Below, piece by piece: positions 26,265 to 35,392 of a DNA stretch of 64,000 nt. The stretch is taken from assembly GCF_001442615.1 (NCBI RefSeq), contig NZ_LMXN01000004.1, forward strand, positions 186,001 through 250,000, given 5' to 3'. Below the pieces are notes generated by a model. The model saw only the letters and a program-made list of their open reading frames with translations, was not told the origin of the DNA and ran no database searches. Source of the stretch: Algoriphagus resistens. GTDB taxonomy: Bacteria > Bacteroidota > Bacteroidia > Cytophagales > Cyclobacteriaceae. Every line of letters starts with the position of its first letter. The stretch's first letter is position 1. A program made the translations under genes and the position numbers.

Positions 26265-28070
26265 TTAAAACCCATAACCATCATTGGTCAGTGTCCCCTG
26301 GCTATTGTTGATAGCTGTAGAAGGAATAGGAAAAATGTAGCGTACTATGCCTGGATTGGGCCCATTGATGTAATTTGCCCAATCCTTTGTGATCCACTCT
26401 TCGTACTGCAACGTTTCATTGTGCAGACTCAACAGAAACGGAACCTGATTCCAGCTATCATCCGGCGGAGCCACCACTTTGGTATTTGGGTTGAGCAACA
26501 CGAATTGCCCAGCCTCATTTACTTTCCAATACATATAGTCAGGCAAATCACCCGTACCATGAAACGCCCCATCAGCCATTTCCTTTAAACCCTCAACAGT
26601 TTCGGCCATCATCTGAGAATAATTTCCCCATCTGATCAATTCATATTTCCTGATCATCTCACCGCCGAATTCCCATGCTCTTTCATCTACGATCGCTTCA
26701 AAGAAGGTCTCTTTGCTTGCAGAAACACCTGAAACATAGCTATCTACGCGAGTACTCCAAAGATCATCACTGAAAGCTCTTCTTCTCACTCTCTTCAGTG
26801 CCTCCTGGGCACTTGCTGTAGGTCCATTCAATTCGTTTTCAGCTTCTGCATACATCAAAAGAATATCCGCATAGCGCATCATAGGCCAGTTGATACCTGT
26901 CCCTTTGGCGGAGGAAGCACCTGGAGGATTCTCCAAAAATGACCTACTCCACTTTCCCTGGGCGATGTTCGTCCTATTGTTGACAAACTCTTTTTCGAAA
27001 TTGGTATTGATCTTATAAAGCGCGCAGGTCACATCCCTTCTGGTATCCAACGTATCGAAAGAAAAATAGTAAGTCGGCGGGATAGCCATGTAGTTATTAC
27101 CTGAACCAAAGCTATGCGCAGAAGTCGGCCCACCCTCTACGGTAATCCCTATATTCCATGCCACATCCCCATTTCCCAGGGCAAAAGGCACTTCAAAAAG
27201 CACATCAGCATTCACAGGGGAAATAAATTTGGACTGGTTTAAGAATACCTGGCGATAATCAGAAGGCAGCTCACGGTCTTTCAACTGAATTAATTTTTCC
27301 GTGTAAGTCTTTGCTATCTGATAATACTCTAGGTAATCACCTTCTCGCACTTGGGAAAGGTCTTCCTGAACGTAATATCCGCCTCGCTGCAAAGCGATCC
27401 TTGCGATCATTCCCAAGGTATATTCTCTTGTTACCTGCTCGATTCCATAAGGAGTCTCATCAGCCCAAAGCATGTTCTCCTCCACTTCGATCATATCTGT
27501 AATCACTCCAGATAGGATGATATTCCGGTCCTCTTTTGGAAGATTGAATTCATTTCCAGCTCTAGGAGCATCATTTACATATGGTACGTCCCCGAAGAAA
27601 TAGACCAGGATACTATACCAATAAGCTTTCAAGGTAACAGCTTCACCCAACAGGTGATTCATTGTCTTGGCTTCCACCACATCTGTAGATTCCAATTTTC
27701 CACTGGCACGAAGACCTTCTATGGAAATATTGGCATCACGGATTGCCTGATAGGCCGTATTCCAGACAATTTCCAGATCCCGATTGGTTCCCTGTGCATT
27801 GAGGTCCCAAATCTGATACCTGTCACCGGAGCTTGTCCATCCACTTTGATGTTCTATATCTGTATTCCCGGCCATATTATTGGAAAGCCTGGAACGGAAA
27901 GCATCTGTACCAAAATGGGAATAAGCCGCGTTCACACCCTTTCTGGCATCATCCACATTGGAATAAATATAATTTGTATCGAAAGTAGATAGGGATTCTG
28001 GCTCAAGAAAGTCGTCGCATGAAAAACTCATGCCTGCGACAACTGCTAGTACTATATATTTGATTTTCAT
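26265..28070 (-). CDS. susD: SusD/RagB outer-membrane lipoprotein 1
   Basis: About 601 residues from ATG 28070 (MKIKYIVLAVVAGMSFSC, lipobox). The ATG at 28091 overlaps the SusC stop as TAATG and is an alternative. TPR-like helices hold DDARKGVNAAYSHFG, MNHLLGEAVTLKAYWYSILVYFFGDVPYVN and MMRYADILLMYAEAENEL, then ERAWEFGGEMIRKYELIRWG, all standard SusD marks. It lids the SusC barrel and binds pectin oligosaccharides at the surface. It pairs with the upstream SusC. Confidence 0.95.
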   Translation of the reverse strand: MKIKYIVLAVVAGMSFSCDDFLEPESLSTFDTNYIYSNVDDARKGVNAAYSHFGTDAFRSRLSNNMAGNTDIEHQSGWTSSGDRYQIWDLNAQGTNRDLEIVWNTAYQAIRDANISIEGLRASGKLESTDVVEAKTMNHLLGEAVTLKAYWYSILVYFFGDVPYVNDAPRAGNEFNLPKEDRNIILSGVITDMIEVEENMLWADETPYGIEQVTREYTLGMIARIALQRGGYYVQEDLSQVREGDYLEYYQIAKTYTEKLIQLKDRELPSDYRQVFLNQSKFISPVNADVLFEVPFALGNGDVAWNIGITVEGGPTSAHSFGSGNNYMAIPPTYYFSFDTLDTRRDVTCALYKINTNFEKEFVNNRTNIAQGKWSRSFLENPPGASSAKGTGINWPMMRYADILLMYAEAENELNGPTASAQEALKRVRRRAFSDDLWSTRVDSYVSGVSASKETFFEAIVDERAWEFGGEMIRKYELIRWGNYSQMMAETVEGLKEMADGAFHGTGDLPDYMYWKVNEAGQFVLLNPNTKVVAPPDDSWNQVPFLLSLHNETLQYEEWITKDWANYINGPNPGIVRYIFPIPSTAINNSQGTLTNDGYGF

Positions 28071-28090
28071 TGGTTTAAAATTCAGATCCA

Positions 28091-31000
28091 TTAAAATGTA
28101 ACATTTAACCCAACCGTGTAAGAACGGCTTCGTGGAAATGAGGAGTAGTCAACTCCCGGAGTCAGGGCCGCATAGGTACTGCTGCGGCTAGTACTTACTT
28201 CTGGATCATATCCAGAGTAATCCGTCCATAATTTCAAATTGCTACCCGTACCATAAATTCTCAGCTGAGACAAGCCGATTCGAGAAATCAGATCTCTGGG
28301 GAAAGAATATCCTACCGTCAGATTATTCAACCGGATGAATGAACCATCCTCTACCGCCCAATCCGAGATCACCGCCCCGGCAATTCCGAAGCTACTGTGT
28401 GACCAAATATTCTTATCTGCATTCATCTCGCCTAACTGGCCCAGATCAGTCACTACTCCTCCGGGAATGCCAGTATATCCGCCGTCCACATCTATATAAG
28501 TGAAGCGATTTTCAGAACTCATGGTGGTCAACAGGTTACCATAAGTTGTTCTTCTGTACTGATTGTATTGGATTTTGCCTGTGTTGTAAACGTCATTACC
28601 ATATTGGTAATTGAAGAATACCTGAGCATCAAAACCCTTAAACCTGGCGTTGATCCCAAACCCACCTTGATTCTTTGGAAGTGCATTTCCGATTACTTTT
28701 CTATCGTTTGCATCGATAACCCCATCTTCATTAAGGTCCTTCAGCTTCATGTAGCCAGGTTTGATATTGGTGTTACCCACCACAGCTCCAGAGCTCGGGA
28801 TTCCTTCTTTAAGTAAATAATTTCCTGAAGCTGCATCGTAGGATTGAAAATCATCCACACCGTACATTCCATCACTTACATAGCCATAGATATCGCCAAG
28901 CCTTCCTCCAACTTGTAGGTAGTAATCATTGATATTGTTCAGATCTGTGCTTGCCCAGTTAGATTGGAAAAAGCGCTCATTTGTACCGTCCAGTTCTTCG
29001 ATTTTGGCAATGTTCACACCAGTATTGAAATTCACAGAAAGTGAGAAATCAGGCTTATCTAATAGATAAACATTGATTCCCAGTTCAAACCCTTTATTTG
29101 AAGTACTACCGATGTTGTCCCATTGAGAACTAAAGCCTGTATTCGGTGGAATAGCAGACTGAAGCAAAAGATCTCTGGTGGTATTGGAATAAAAATCCAA
29201 GCTACCTTCAATTTTGGCCTGCATAAGTGAAAAATCCAGCCCTAAGTTTCTGTTAATGGTAGTCTCCCATACCAAATCTGGGTTATATAATACGGAGCTA
29301 CTTGGCGTGTAATACACATTATCCACATTCCCAAAACCTGGACCGCGATTGGTAGATCCCTGGAACAGAAACTGGGTAGCAGTCGCGTCAATACGGTCAT
29401 TTCCCGTCTCACCGTAAGAAACTCTCAATTTCAATTCATCGATGAAAGTAGAATTTTGAAGGAATCCTTCTTCGGAAATTTTCCAGCCCAATGCCAGCGC
29501 CGGGAAAACCCCAACTCTGTTTTCCTTGGCAAATTTGCTGGAAGCATCCGCTCTCACTGTACCGGTCAAAAGCCATTTGTTATTGAACTGGTAATTGACT
29601 CTACCGAAAAGTGAGAACCTATTCGCGTCCGTGTCATTTCTAGTTTCCAGTCTATCCACTCTTCCGAAGGTCATATTTGCAAAAAGCTCCTCAGGAGTAA
29701 TGGACAATCTAAAATCCTCTGAACGGATCATTGCATAAGTTCCTCCGGAAGAATAAATCTCCTGGCCGAACAAGAAATCCAATTGGTGTTTTTCTCCTAG
29801 CCCGTTCACTTTCCAGTTCACACTGTTCAGCCATCTGTAAGAGTTGCTTTCTCTATTGGTTTTCACTCCTAGTGGCAAGCTCCCCCCGTTGTTGAAGGAT
29901 TCGCCTGTCAGCGGACCGTAGAATCTAAGTTCCTCTCTGAAAGTCTTGGATCCGTTAAAGGTGGTTTTGAAATCCAGTCCATCCAAAATATTCCAGGTCA
30001 GGCCTGCATTGAACACATAATCATTATCTGTACGTTTCCTCCAATCCTGCTCAGCAAGTTCTATAGGACTGACAAGGCTTAAGAGAAATGATTGAAAGTC
30101 ATCTTCGGAGTTGAGTTGATTTAAATCAATCTCCAGCTCATCGGCAATACCATTTACAGGTCTGGTCTGCACTGCATCCTTAATGTTGATCTGTGCATTT
30201 CCGGATGTACCGGCACCGTCCACTACGGTGTTGGTTACACGTGCCCCGGCATCAAAAGTCAGTCTTTTCCCAAGTTCCTGGTTCAGCTTGAAGTTGATTA
30301 CATTTCTGGTGTAACCCGAATTGATCATCAGACCTTCATCGGTATTATTGGTCAAACTCAACATCACTTTTGTCTTGTCTGTACCGCCTGAGAGGGAGAT
30401 ATTATTATACATTGACATTTTTGGATCTCCGAATAATTCCTCTTGCCAGTCAGTTCCCGGCTTTTCTTTGTAAAGTTCCAGATCATCATAGACCCCATAG
30501 AATCTCTCAAACTTTTTCAAGTCAGCTTCAGATCTCAGCTTGGCATATTCATAATTTGCCATCACATACTCATAAGGATCTAGCACATCGTACCTGCGGT
30601 CCTTAGGAAGTGTTTTATATTGAAAAAAGTTGTTATACGAAACCGAGACTTTACCTGCAACAGGTGTCCTGGTTGTCACCACAATTACTCCATTGGAAGC
30701 CTGTGCTCCATAAATTGCTGTAGCAGCCGCATCTTTCAACACAGATATACTCTCTATATCTGTTGGGGGAATATCCCGGATGCTGCCCACAATAAATCCA
30801 TCCACTACATAAAGCGGTGCATTGTCCTGCGTGATAGATCCTCCTCCACGAACGCGGATCACAATATCTGCATCTGGAGATCCGTCCGTAGTAAGCACAT
30901 TCACACCGGGAAGCCGTCCGGTAATCGCCTGCGCGGCACTTGCCACCGGTATTTTAGATAGATCTTTACCGGAGATGGACGCGACCGAGCCTGTCAGATC

Positions 31001-31378
31001 ACTACGTTTCACAGTTCCATACCCGAAACTTACGACCTCAACAGTTTCCAGTTGGGCCATGTCCTCCTCAAGAGTTACATCAATAATTGATTGATTTGCA
31101 ACTTCGATTTCCTGGGTTTTCATACCAATAAAGGAAAAAACCAAAGTTTCCGAAGAAACTGCCGAAATGGAATACGTGCCGTCCAACTCTGTGACCACAC
31201 CGCGGGTTGTTCCTTTTACAGTCACGTATGTACCGGGAAGGGGAAGGCCATCAGAACCGATTACGGTTCCGGTGATAGGACTGGTTTGTGCATGGGTCTG
31301 AAAACTCAGACTGCACAGCATACATAATAAGAGAAAAAGATATCGGGGCTTTTCCGATAGGAGTAAAATTTGTTTCAT
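28091..31378 (-). CDS. susC: SusC/RagA TonB-dependent outer-membrane transporter 1
   Basis: 1095 residues. A signal peptide (about 1-30) precedes a CarboxypepD-reg-like domain (ITGTVIGSDGLPLPGTYVTVKG). The TonB-box region VEVVSFGYGTVKRSDLTGSV follows, then the plug with VRVRGGGSITQDNAPLYVVDG, and the beta-barrel ends in a short aromatic strand (YTVGLNVTF). It imports oligosaccharides at the expense of TonB energy. It is the first gene of the minus-strand set, running on to the Gfo/Idh/MocA gene. Operators lie 160 and 320 bases upstream. Confidence 0.96.
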   Translation of the reverse strand: MKQILLLSEKPRYLFLLLCMLCSLSFQTHAQTSPITGTVIGSDGLPLPGTYVTVKGTTRGVVTELDGTYSISAVSSETLVFSFIGMKTQEIEVANQSIIDVTLEEDMAQLETVEVVSFGYGTVKRSDLTGSVASISGKDLSKIPVASAAQAITGRLPGVNVLTTDGSPDADIVIRVRGGGSITQDNAPLYVVDGFIVGSIRDIPPTDIESISVLKDAAATAIYGAQASNGVIVVTTRTPVAGKVSVSYNNFFQYKTLPKDRRYDVLDPYEYVMANYEYAKLRSEADLKKFERFYGVYDDLELYKEKPGTDWQEELFGDPKMSMYNNISLSGGTDKTKVMLSLTNNTDEGLMINSGYTRNVINFKLNQELGKRLTFDAGARVTNTVVDGAGTSGNAQINIKDAVQTRPVNGIADELEIDLNQLNSEDDFQSFLLSLVSPIELAEQDWRKRTDNDYVFNAGLTWNILDGLDFKTTFNGSKTFREELRFYGPLTGESFNNGGSLPLGVKTNRESNSYRWLNSVNWKVNGLGEKHQLDFLFGQEIYSSGGTYAMIRSEDFRLSITPEELFANMTFGRVDRLETRNDTDANRFSLFGRVNYQFNNKWLLTGTVRADASSKFAKENRVGVFPALALGWKISEEGFLQNSTFIDELKLRVSYGETGNDRIDATATQFLFQGSTNRGPGFGNVDNVYYTPSSSVLYNPDLVWETTINRNLGLDFSLMQAKIEGSLDFYSNTTRDLLLQSAIPPNTGFSSQWDNIGSTSNKGFELGINVYLLDKPDFSLSVNFNTGVNIAKIEELDGTNERFFQSNWASTDLNNINDYYLQVGGRLGDIYGYVSDGMYGVDDFQSYDAASGNYLLKEGIPSSGAVVGNTNIKPGYMKLKDLNEDGVIDANDRKVIGNALPKNQGGFGINARFKGFDAQVFFNYQYGNDVYNTGKIQYNQYRRTTYGNLLTTMSSENRFTYIDVDGGYTGIPGGVVTDLGQLGEMNADKNIWSHSSFGIAGAVISDWAVEDGSFIRLNNLTVGYSFPRDLISRIGLSQLRIYGTGSNLKLWTDYSGYDPEVSTSRSSTYAALTPGVDYSSFPRSRSYTVGLNVTF

Positions 31379-31644
31379 TTAATTGGCATTTTGGGTTTTA
31401 CATTTCTCTTTTTAAGGATAAAGAGTATCCGTGTCAGCTTACTACTTGACTAGCAATTTTTCCATGTTGGGATGAGATTAAGTAAAAAGAAACTCATAAA
31501 GTTATTTTCTATTAAGTACAGTGAATTTTAATTATTGTGCAATCGATTGCATTTTACGTAATATTATTTCCTCAGTCAAGTATTCGGTATATATTTTATA
31601 TAAATCAGAATATTCAGAACTTTTTGTGTAAAAAATCAGAATAT
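31379..31644. other. Long AT-rich leader between susC and CE8 fusion gene
   Basis: 371 bases (31379-31749) hold no gene. I see the palindrome at 31538 and a related site at 31698, but no clear TAnnTTTG box; the best is TAACTTTA on the minus strand around 31500. The minus-strand susC transcript probably starts between 31380 and 31540, giving a long leader. Confidence 0.5.
31538..31551. promoter_or_regulatory. LacI-type operator upstream of susC
   Basis: TGCAATCGATTGCA is a perfect 14-bp palindrome with a central CG. It has the same core as the uxaA site and lies 160 bases before the susC start. Confidence 0.7.
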
Positions 31645-31697
31645 TCCATTGATAAATTTTAAATATCTGACAGAAATGAATACTATTTCGATATGTA

Positions 31698-31713
31698 TGC
31701 GCAATCGTTTACA
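31698..31713. promoter_or_regulatory. LacI-like operator (imperfect) near the 3' end of the CE8 fusion gene
   Basis: TGCGCAATCGTTTACA keeps the left half and the central CG of the operator. Its reverse complement closely resembles the site at 47503. It lies 37 bases past the stop of the fusion gene and 320 bases before susC, so it is more likely to act on susC. Confidence 0.55.
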
Positions 31714-31749
31714 TGATATCTACTAAGAATTTCTATAAAAAATATATGC

Positions 31750-33645
31750 TTATAGGAAGACTTTGTCTAAAAATTCAATAATCGCATTTACCGTAGGATC
31801 AAACCACCGATCATACAGCCAGAAGGGATGTGGCGTGTCTGGAAAAGTAAGCACTTCTGAATAAATGTCTTTTTGGTCAAGTTTGGCCACCAACTCATCT
31901 CTTCCCGCATGAAATCTAGGGTATTGGGAGTTGATAAAAAGTATTGGCTTCAGATTTGGGTTCACTAGATAAAGTGGTGATGCCGCATCCCAGACCCCGG
32001 GTTTTCGCTCATAAGTTCCGCCAAGCCACTCCGAAGCGACCTGTCCTTCGGCCGATTCCGGGTGATGGAATGCCAACACACCATCCATATCTATGATTGC
32101 CTGAACCTCGGAGGAAGCCTTTAATTCTGTTTCACCTTCGTATTCTTTGGAATTAGTTAACCCCACCAAAGCTGCAATCTGTCCACCAGCCGAGCTTCCC
32201 GAGATGGCCATTTGTGAAGTATCCAACCCAAATTCAACTGCATGTACTTTCAGCCACCGGATTGCTTCCTTTACATCATGAATAGCCGCAGGGTATTGCG
32301 CCTCTGGCGAAAGCCTATATTCCACCACCGCTGAGACAAAACCTCTCTGCGCCACTGCCATTGCCATGGGAACCTGAAGCTCCTTGTCCCCGGATTTCCA
32401 ACCACCCCCATGGATCATTACAATCGCTGGACGCGGAAATTTTGCATCCTTTGGAACGTATACATCCAGCTTCAACTTACGGTTCCCTGATGTCTTATAA
32501 ACATGACCCTTAAACGATGTAACCTTTTCATTGTGAATCGGATAAACAGGTTTGATATGAGGAAAATTCTTGACGTCTTTCTTCCAAGCATCCTCCAAGT
32601 TGAATGAACTGTCCTTTTGATAGCCAAACCAACGATTTCCATAAAAGTCAGCATCTTTTGTTTCTCCCGAGAAAATGAGATCATTGCTGTATTTTTTAAT
32701 TTCATCCTCGCTCAACTGATGTGCCCAATCCACCCGTGAAGTTGCGTCAGCCCCTGGCCCAACACTTCGGGCCTCGGCATAGAAGACTGTTTGCTCAGCA
32801 TTCTTCCGGTTCCAATTATGCCAGCCTTCCTCAACTATATGCGGTCCCATATCCGTGTTAATGAAAACAGTCCTTGCATAATCCCTCCAGGGACGTCCCA
32901 GATATACTTTCTTCACACCTTCTGCCGCTGTGAGTTTGCAGTCTTTGAACACATAGCCATACTCAACCCAAGCTGGAGTAGATGCCGCAGTTATATAGGA
33001 ATCGGCTTTGGAATGAATTTCACAATTTTCGAAAAGCGCAGTAGCAGAGCCAAAAATGAAATCAGTAGTTCCTTCAATGTAGCAATTCCTGTAGACCTGC
33101 CGGGAGTTTTCCCCTGAAGCAAACATGGTGTCCTGGTCTCCAATAAAGCGGCAGTTTTCGAACACCAGGCGATCCCCTTCAGCATGTAGTGCTATCGCTT
33201 GACCTACAGGGCCCGCTGTATTCTGGATAGTTAGATTCCTGAACGTAAGTGAATTGCCCAACACTTTCAACGTGTAAGTCCCAAACGTCCCCATGTTATC
33301 TTTTGCAGCAAAATCATCATAAGTAATAATTGTTGTTTCAGGGCTTTCACCTACAAAAGTCACATTGGTCACTGGGCCATGAACAGTCAACTTCTCCTTA
33401 TAGGTACCTGCCTTTATAAACACAGTGAGAGGATTGGGAAGGTAAACCCGGATAGCATCCAGCGCTTCACCAATTGTTTTGAAATGCCCCGAACCGTCCT
33501 GCGCAACGATAATATCATGCTCAATTTTCCCCTTCCACTTTTCAGCATCTAATGCCTTAATATCAGGGTTTTGAACCTGCGAAAACGTAGGATTGCAAAA
33601 AACAAATGTAAAAAGCAGGAAAAGAAACGGGCCAATTGATTTCAT
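31750..33645 (-). CDS. Pectin methylesterase (CE8) fused to alpha/beta-hydrolase esterase
   Basis: 631 residues from ATG 33645 (MKSIGPFLFLLFTFVFCNPTFSQ, signal peptide). A TTG four codons earlier is a less likely start. Residues 45-330 are CE8: GQAIAL (Gln149), GDQDT (Asp172), GTTDFIFG (Asp195) and YLGRPW (Arg251). Residues 365-631 are an alpha/beta-hydrolase of the BD-FAE/acetyl-esterase kind: the oxyanion motif HGGGW at 412-416, nucleophile Ser485 in GSSAG, and a likely catalytic His in DTPHPFW. One chain could remove both methyl and acetyl (or feruloyl) groups from pectin. Periplasmic or secreted. Confidence 0.9.
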   Translation of the reverse strand: MKSIGPFLFLLFTFVFCNPTFSQVQNPDIKALDAEKWKGKIEHDIIVAQDGSGHFKTIGEALDAIRVYLPNPLTVFIKAGTYKEKLTVHGPVTNVTFVGESPETTIITYDDFAAKDNMGTFGTYTLKVLGNSLTFRNLTIQNTAGPVGQAIALHAEGDRLVFENCRFIGDQDTMFASGENSRQVYRNCYIEGTTDFIFGSATALFENCEIHSKADSYITAASTPAWVEYGYVFKDCKLTAAEGVKKVYLGRPWRDYARTVFINTDMGPHIVEEGWHNWNRKNAEQTVFYAEARSVGPGADATSRVDWAHQLSEDEIKKYSNDLIFSGETKDADFYGNRWFGYQKDSSFNLEDAWKKDVKNFPHIKPVYPIHNEKVTSFKGHVYKTSGNRKLKLDVYVPKDAKFPRPAIVMIHGGGWKSGDKELQVPMAMAVAQRGFVSAVVEYRLSPEAQYPAAIHDVKEAIRWLKVHAVEFGLDTSQMAISGSSAGGQIAALVGLTNSKEYEGETELKASSEVQAIIDMDGVLAFHHPESAEGQVASEWLGGTYERKPGVWDAASPLYLVNPNLKPILFINSQYPRFHAGRDELVAKLDQKDIYSEVLTFPDTPHPFWLYDRWFDPTVNAIIEFLDKVFL

Positions 33646-33722
33646 AGTGTTTTTCAAATCATAATGAATTTAAACTTTGTCTGGGTCCTGCTTTCCATGC
33701 GTCCTCCCCCGCCCCTTCATGC

Positions 33723-34508
33723 CTATTTTTTCGCCAGTTCCTGCATTCCTTCAAGTACCAGCTGTGCAACTGCCTTTGCTCCTGCAGGCTGAAAATGTGT
33801 ATTGTCCTTTTGCCCTTCAGGAAATGCTTCATACAATCCAGGCCCAAAGTTCATGAAGTAATTTGCGGTCACATATTCCTGACCTTTTTCTGAGAAAAAA
33901 TCCCTTGACCGTTGATTCAAATCTATCATCAAGGCATCAAGCTCCGCTGCGACTTCCTTGGCAGCAGCATCATATTCTCCATGTACATTTTCCAAAAACC
34001 CATCTTTCCAGGGATAATTCCTGGCCACAGGAGTCAGGACAATGGGTATGGCCCCTTTCTCCCTGCTTTGGTTTACAAAAAGTCTGATATATTCTTTATA
34101 GCCTTCCACAGTCACGTATCGCTCGGTTTTCTCTTTGGCAGCATCATTATGGCCAAATTGCATGATCACCAAATCACCCGCCTCTAGTTTTCTATAGACT
34201 GCGGCCCATCTGCCCTCTTCAAAGAAAGTCCGTGTGCTTCTGCCTCCCCTGGCGCGATCATCCACAATAACTGAATCAGTAGCTACCAGACGTTGCAGAG
34301 ACTTAAGGTTGTCCAGCGTCATGATAGATTGAAATACCTGGCCCCATCCTGTCACCGGATAGCGTTCTTTCATGTAATCTTCTCCTTCGTATTTGGAGTA
34401 ATCAGCCATTGTAGAATCACCGATCAGGTAGATTTTTGTGACTTTCTCTTTTGGCACAAACGCGGAGAAGATGAAAAGTACTACTAATATCGAAAGGTGT
34501 TTTTTCAT
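33723..34508 (-). CDS. Rhamnogalacturonan acetylesterase-like SGNH hydrolase 1 (CE12 type)
   Basis: 261 residues. A hydrophobic N-terminus serves as a signal. SGNH blocks are GDSTMAD (Ser32), ARGGRSTRTF (oxyanion Gly), QFGHND (Asn121), and DNTHFQPAGA near the end, with the catalytic Asp and His. These blocks match rhamnogalacturonan acetylesterases, which remove acetyl groups from RG-I. Its paralogue starts about 880 bases further on the same strand. Confidence 0.88.
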   Translation of the reverse strand: MKKHLSILVVLFIFSAFVPKEKVTKIYLIGDSTMADYSKYEGEDYMKERYPVTGWGQVFQSIMTLDNLKSLQRLVATDSVIVDDRARGGRSTRTFFEEGRWAAVYRKLEAGDLVIMQFGHNDAAKEKTERYVTVEGYKEYIRLFVNQSREKGAIPIVLTPVARNYPWKDGFLENVHGEYDAAAKEVAAELDALMIDLNQRSRDFFSEKGQEYVTANYFMNFGPGLYEAFPEGQKDNTHFQPAGAKAVAQLVLEGMQELAKK

Positions 34509-34644
34509 GGGTTCTAGTTATTATTCATGCCAACCGACGACCATCGACAGTCCAGTCCCGGCTGATCTGTCTAGTTAAAGTAAATTAAGTTAACACTTAA
34601 AGCCAATCTGCTGCCGACAGTTGACTATGGTCTGTTGACCCTTC

Positions 34645-35391
34645 CTATTCCTTCAGATACTTCTTCAGCTCAGGCAATTCGCGTTTCAACTCTTCCACGG
34701 CCAAATCACTTACTTTGAAAGCTCCCGTTGGGGATAAATGTGTGTCATCTTCCCTTCCTTCTGGAAACTGAGAATAATCGCCAGGCCGATAGTGAAGGAA
34801 TAATTCCTTTGATTTCTCCACTCCAAATTGCTCGATTACCTTAACTGTTTTGGCATGAAGATCGAAAAGAGGGACCTTCATTTCGGCTGCCACTTCCCGT
34901 ACCACTTCAGAATAGCGGCCGTGTGTATCCATCAATCTCCCATGCTCATCAAAGCTCCTTCTAGAAATCGGCGTGGCCAAAATTGGCTTACCCCCTTTTT
35001 CCAGTACTTCATTCGCATATCGGATCAAATTATCCCTGTAGTCAGTATCCGCTGCAGCATATCTATCTTTGGCACTGGTTTTCTCGTCGTTATGACCAAA
35101 CTCTATGATCACGTAATCTCCGGACTTGATACGTTTCATCACTTTCTTCCAGCGTCCCTCGTCACGGAAGCTCTTGGTGCTTCTGCCGTTCTTTGCATGA
35201 TTTTCAAAGCGTATTCCTTCCTTGAAATACAGCGGAAAAACCTGTCCCCAGCCTTTTTCAGGATTACTGCCGGAATAAGGTTTGTCCGCCATCGTAGAAT
35301 CTCCGACCATGAAAAAAGTAATTTCTTCTTTTGGCAAATCCCACGTGAGCGCGATGATTGAGAACAAAAAACTCAATAACAGTACCTTCAT
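34645..35391 (-). CDS. Rhamnogalacturonan acetylesterase-like SGNH hydrolase 2
   Basis: 248 residues with a signal peptide. SGNH blocks are GDSTMADKP (Ser32), NGRSTKSF, EFGHND (Asn101) and DDTHLSPTGA, where Asp/His complete the triad. It resembles the 33723-34508 paralogue in layout, but the loops between blocks differ. The stop of the GH28 gene is one base from its start, so it shares that transcript. A 136-base interval with short quasi-repeats separates it from paralogue 1. Confidence 0.88.
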   Translation of the reverse strand: MKVLLLSFLFSIIALTWDLPKEEITFFMVGDSTMADKPYSGSNPEKGWGQVFPLYFKEGIRFENHAKNGRSTKSFRDEGRWKKVMKRIKSGDYVIIEFGHNDEKTSAKDRYAAADTDYRDNLIRYANEVLEKGGKPILATPISRRSFDEHGRLMDTHGRYSEVVREVAAEMKVPLFDLHAKTVKVIEQFGVEKSKELFLHYRPGDYSQFPEGREDDTHLSPTGAFKVSDLAVEELKRELPELKKYLKE

Positions 35392-35392
35392 C

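Noticed and set aside
31691..31713. Site 31698 as an operator for the CE8 fusion gene
   Set aside because: The fusion gene is transcribed toward this site and starts almost 2 kb away at 33645, so the site cannot control its promoter. It is kept only as a susC-side site.
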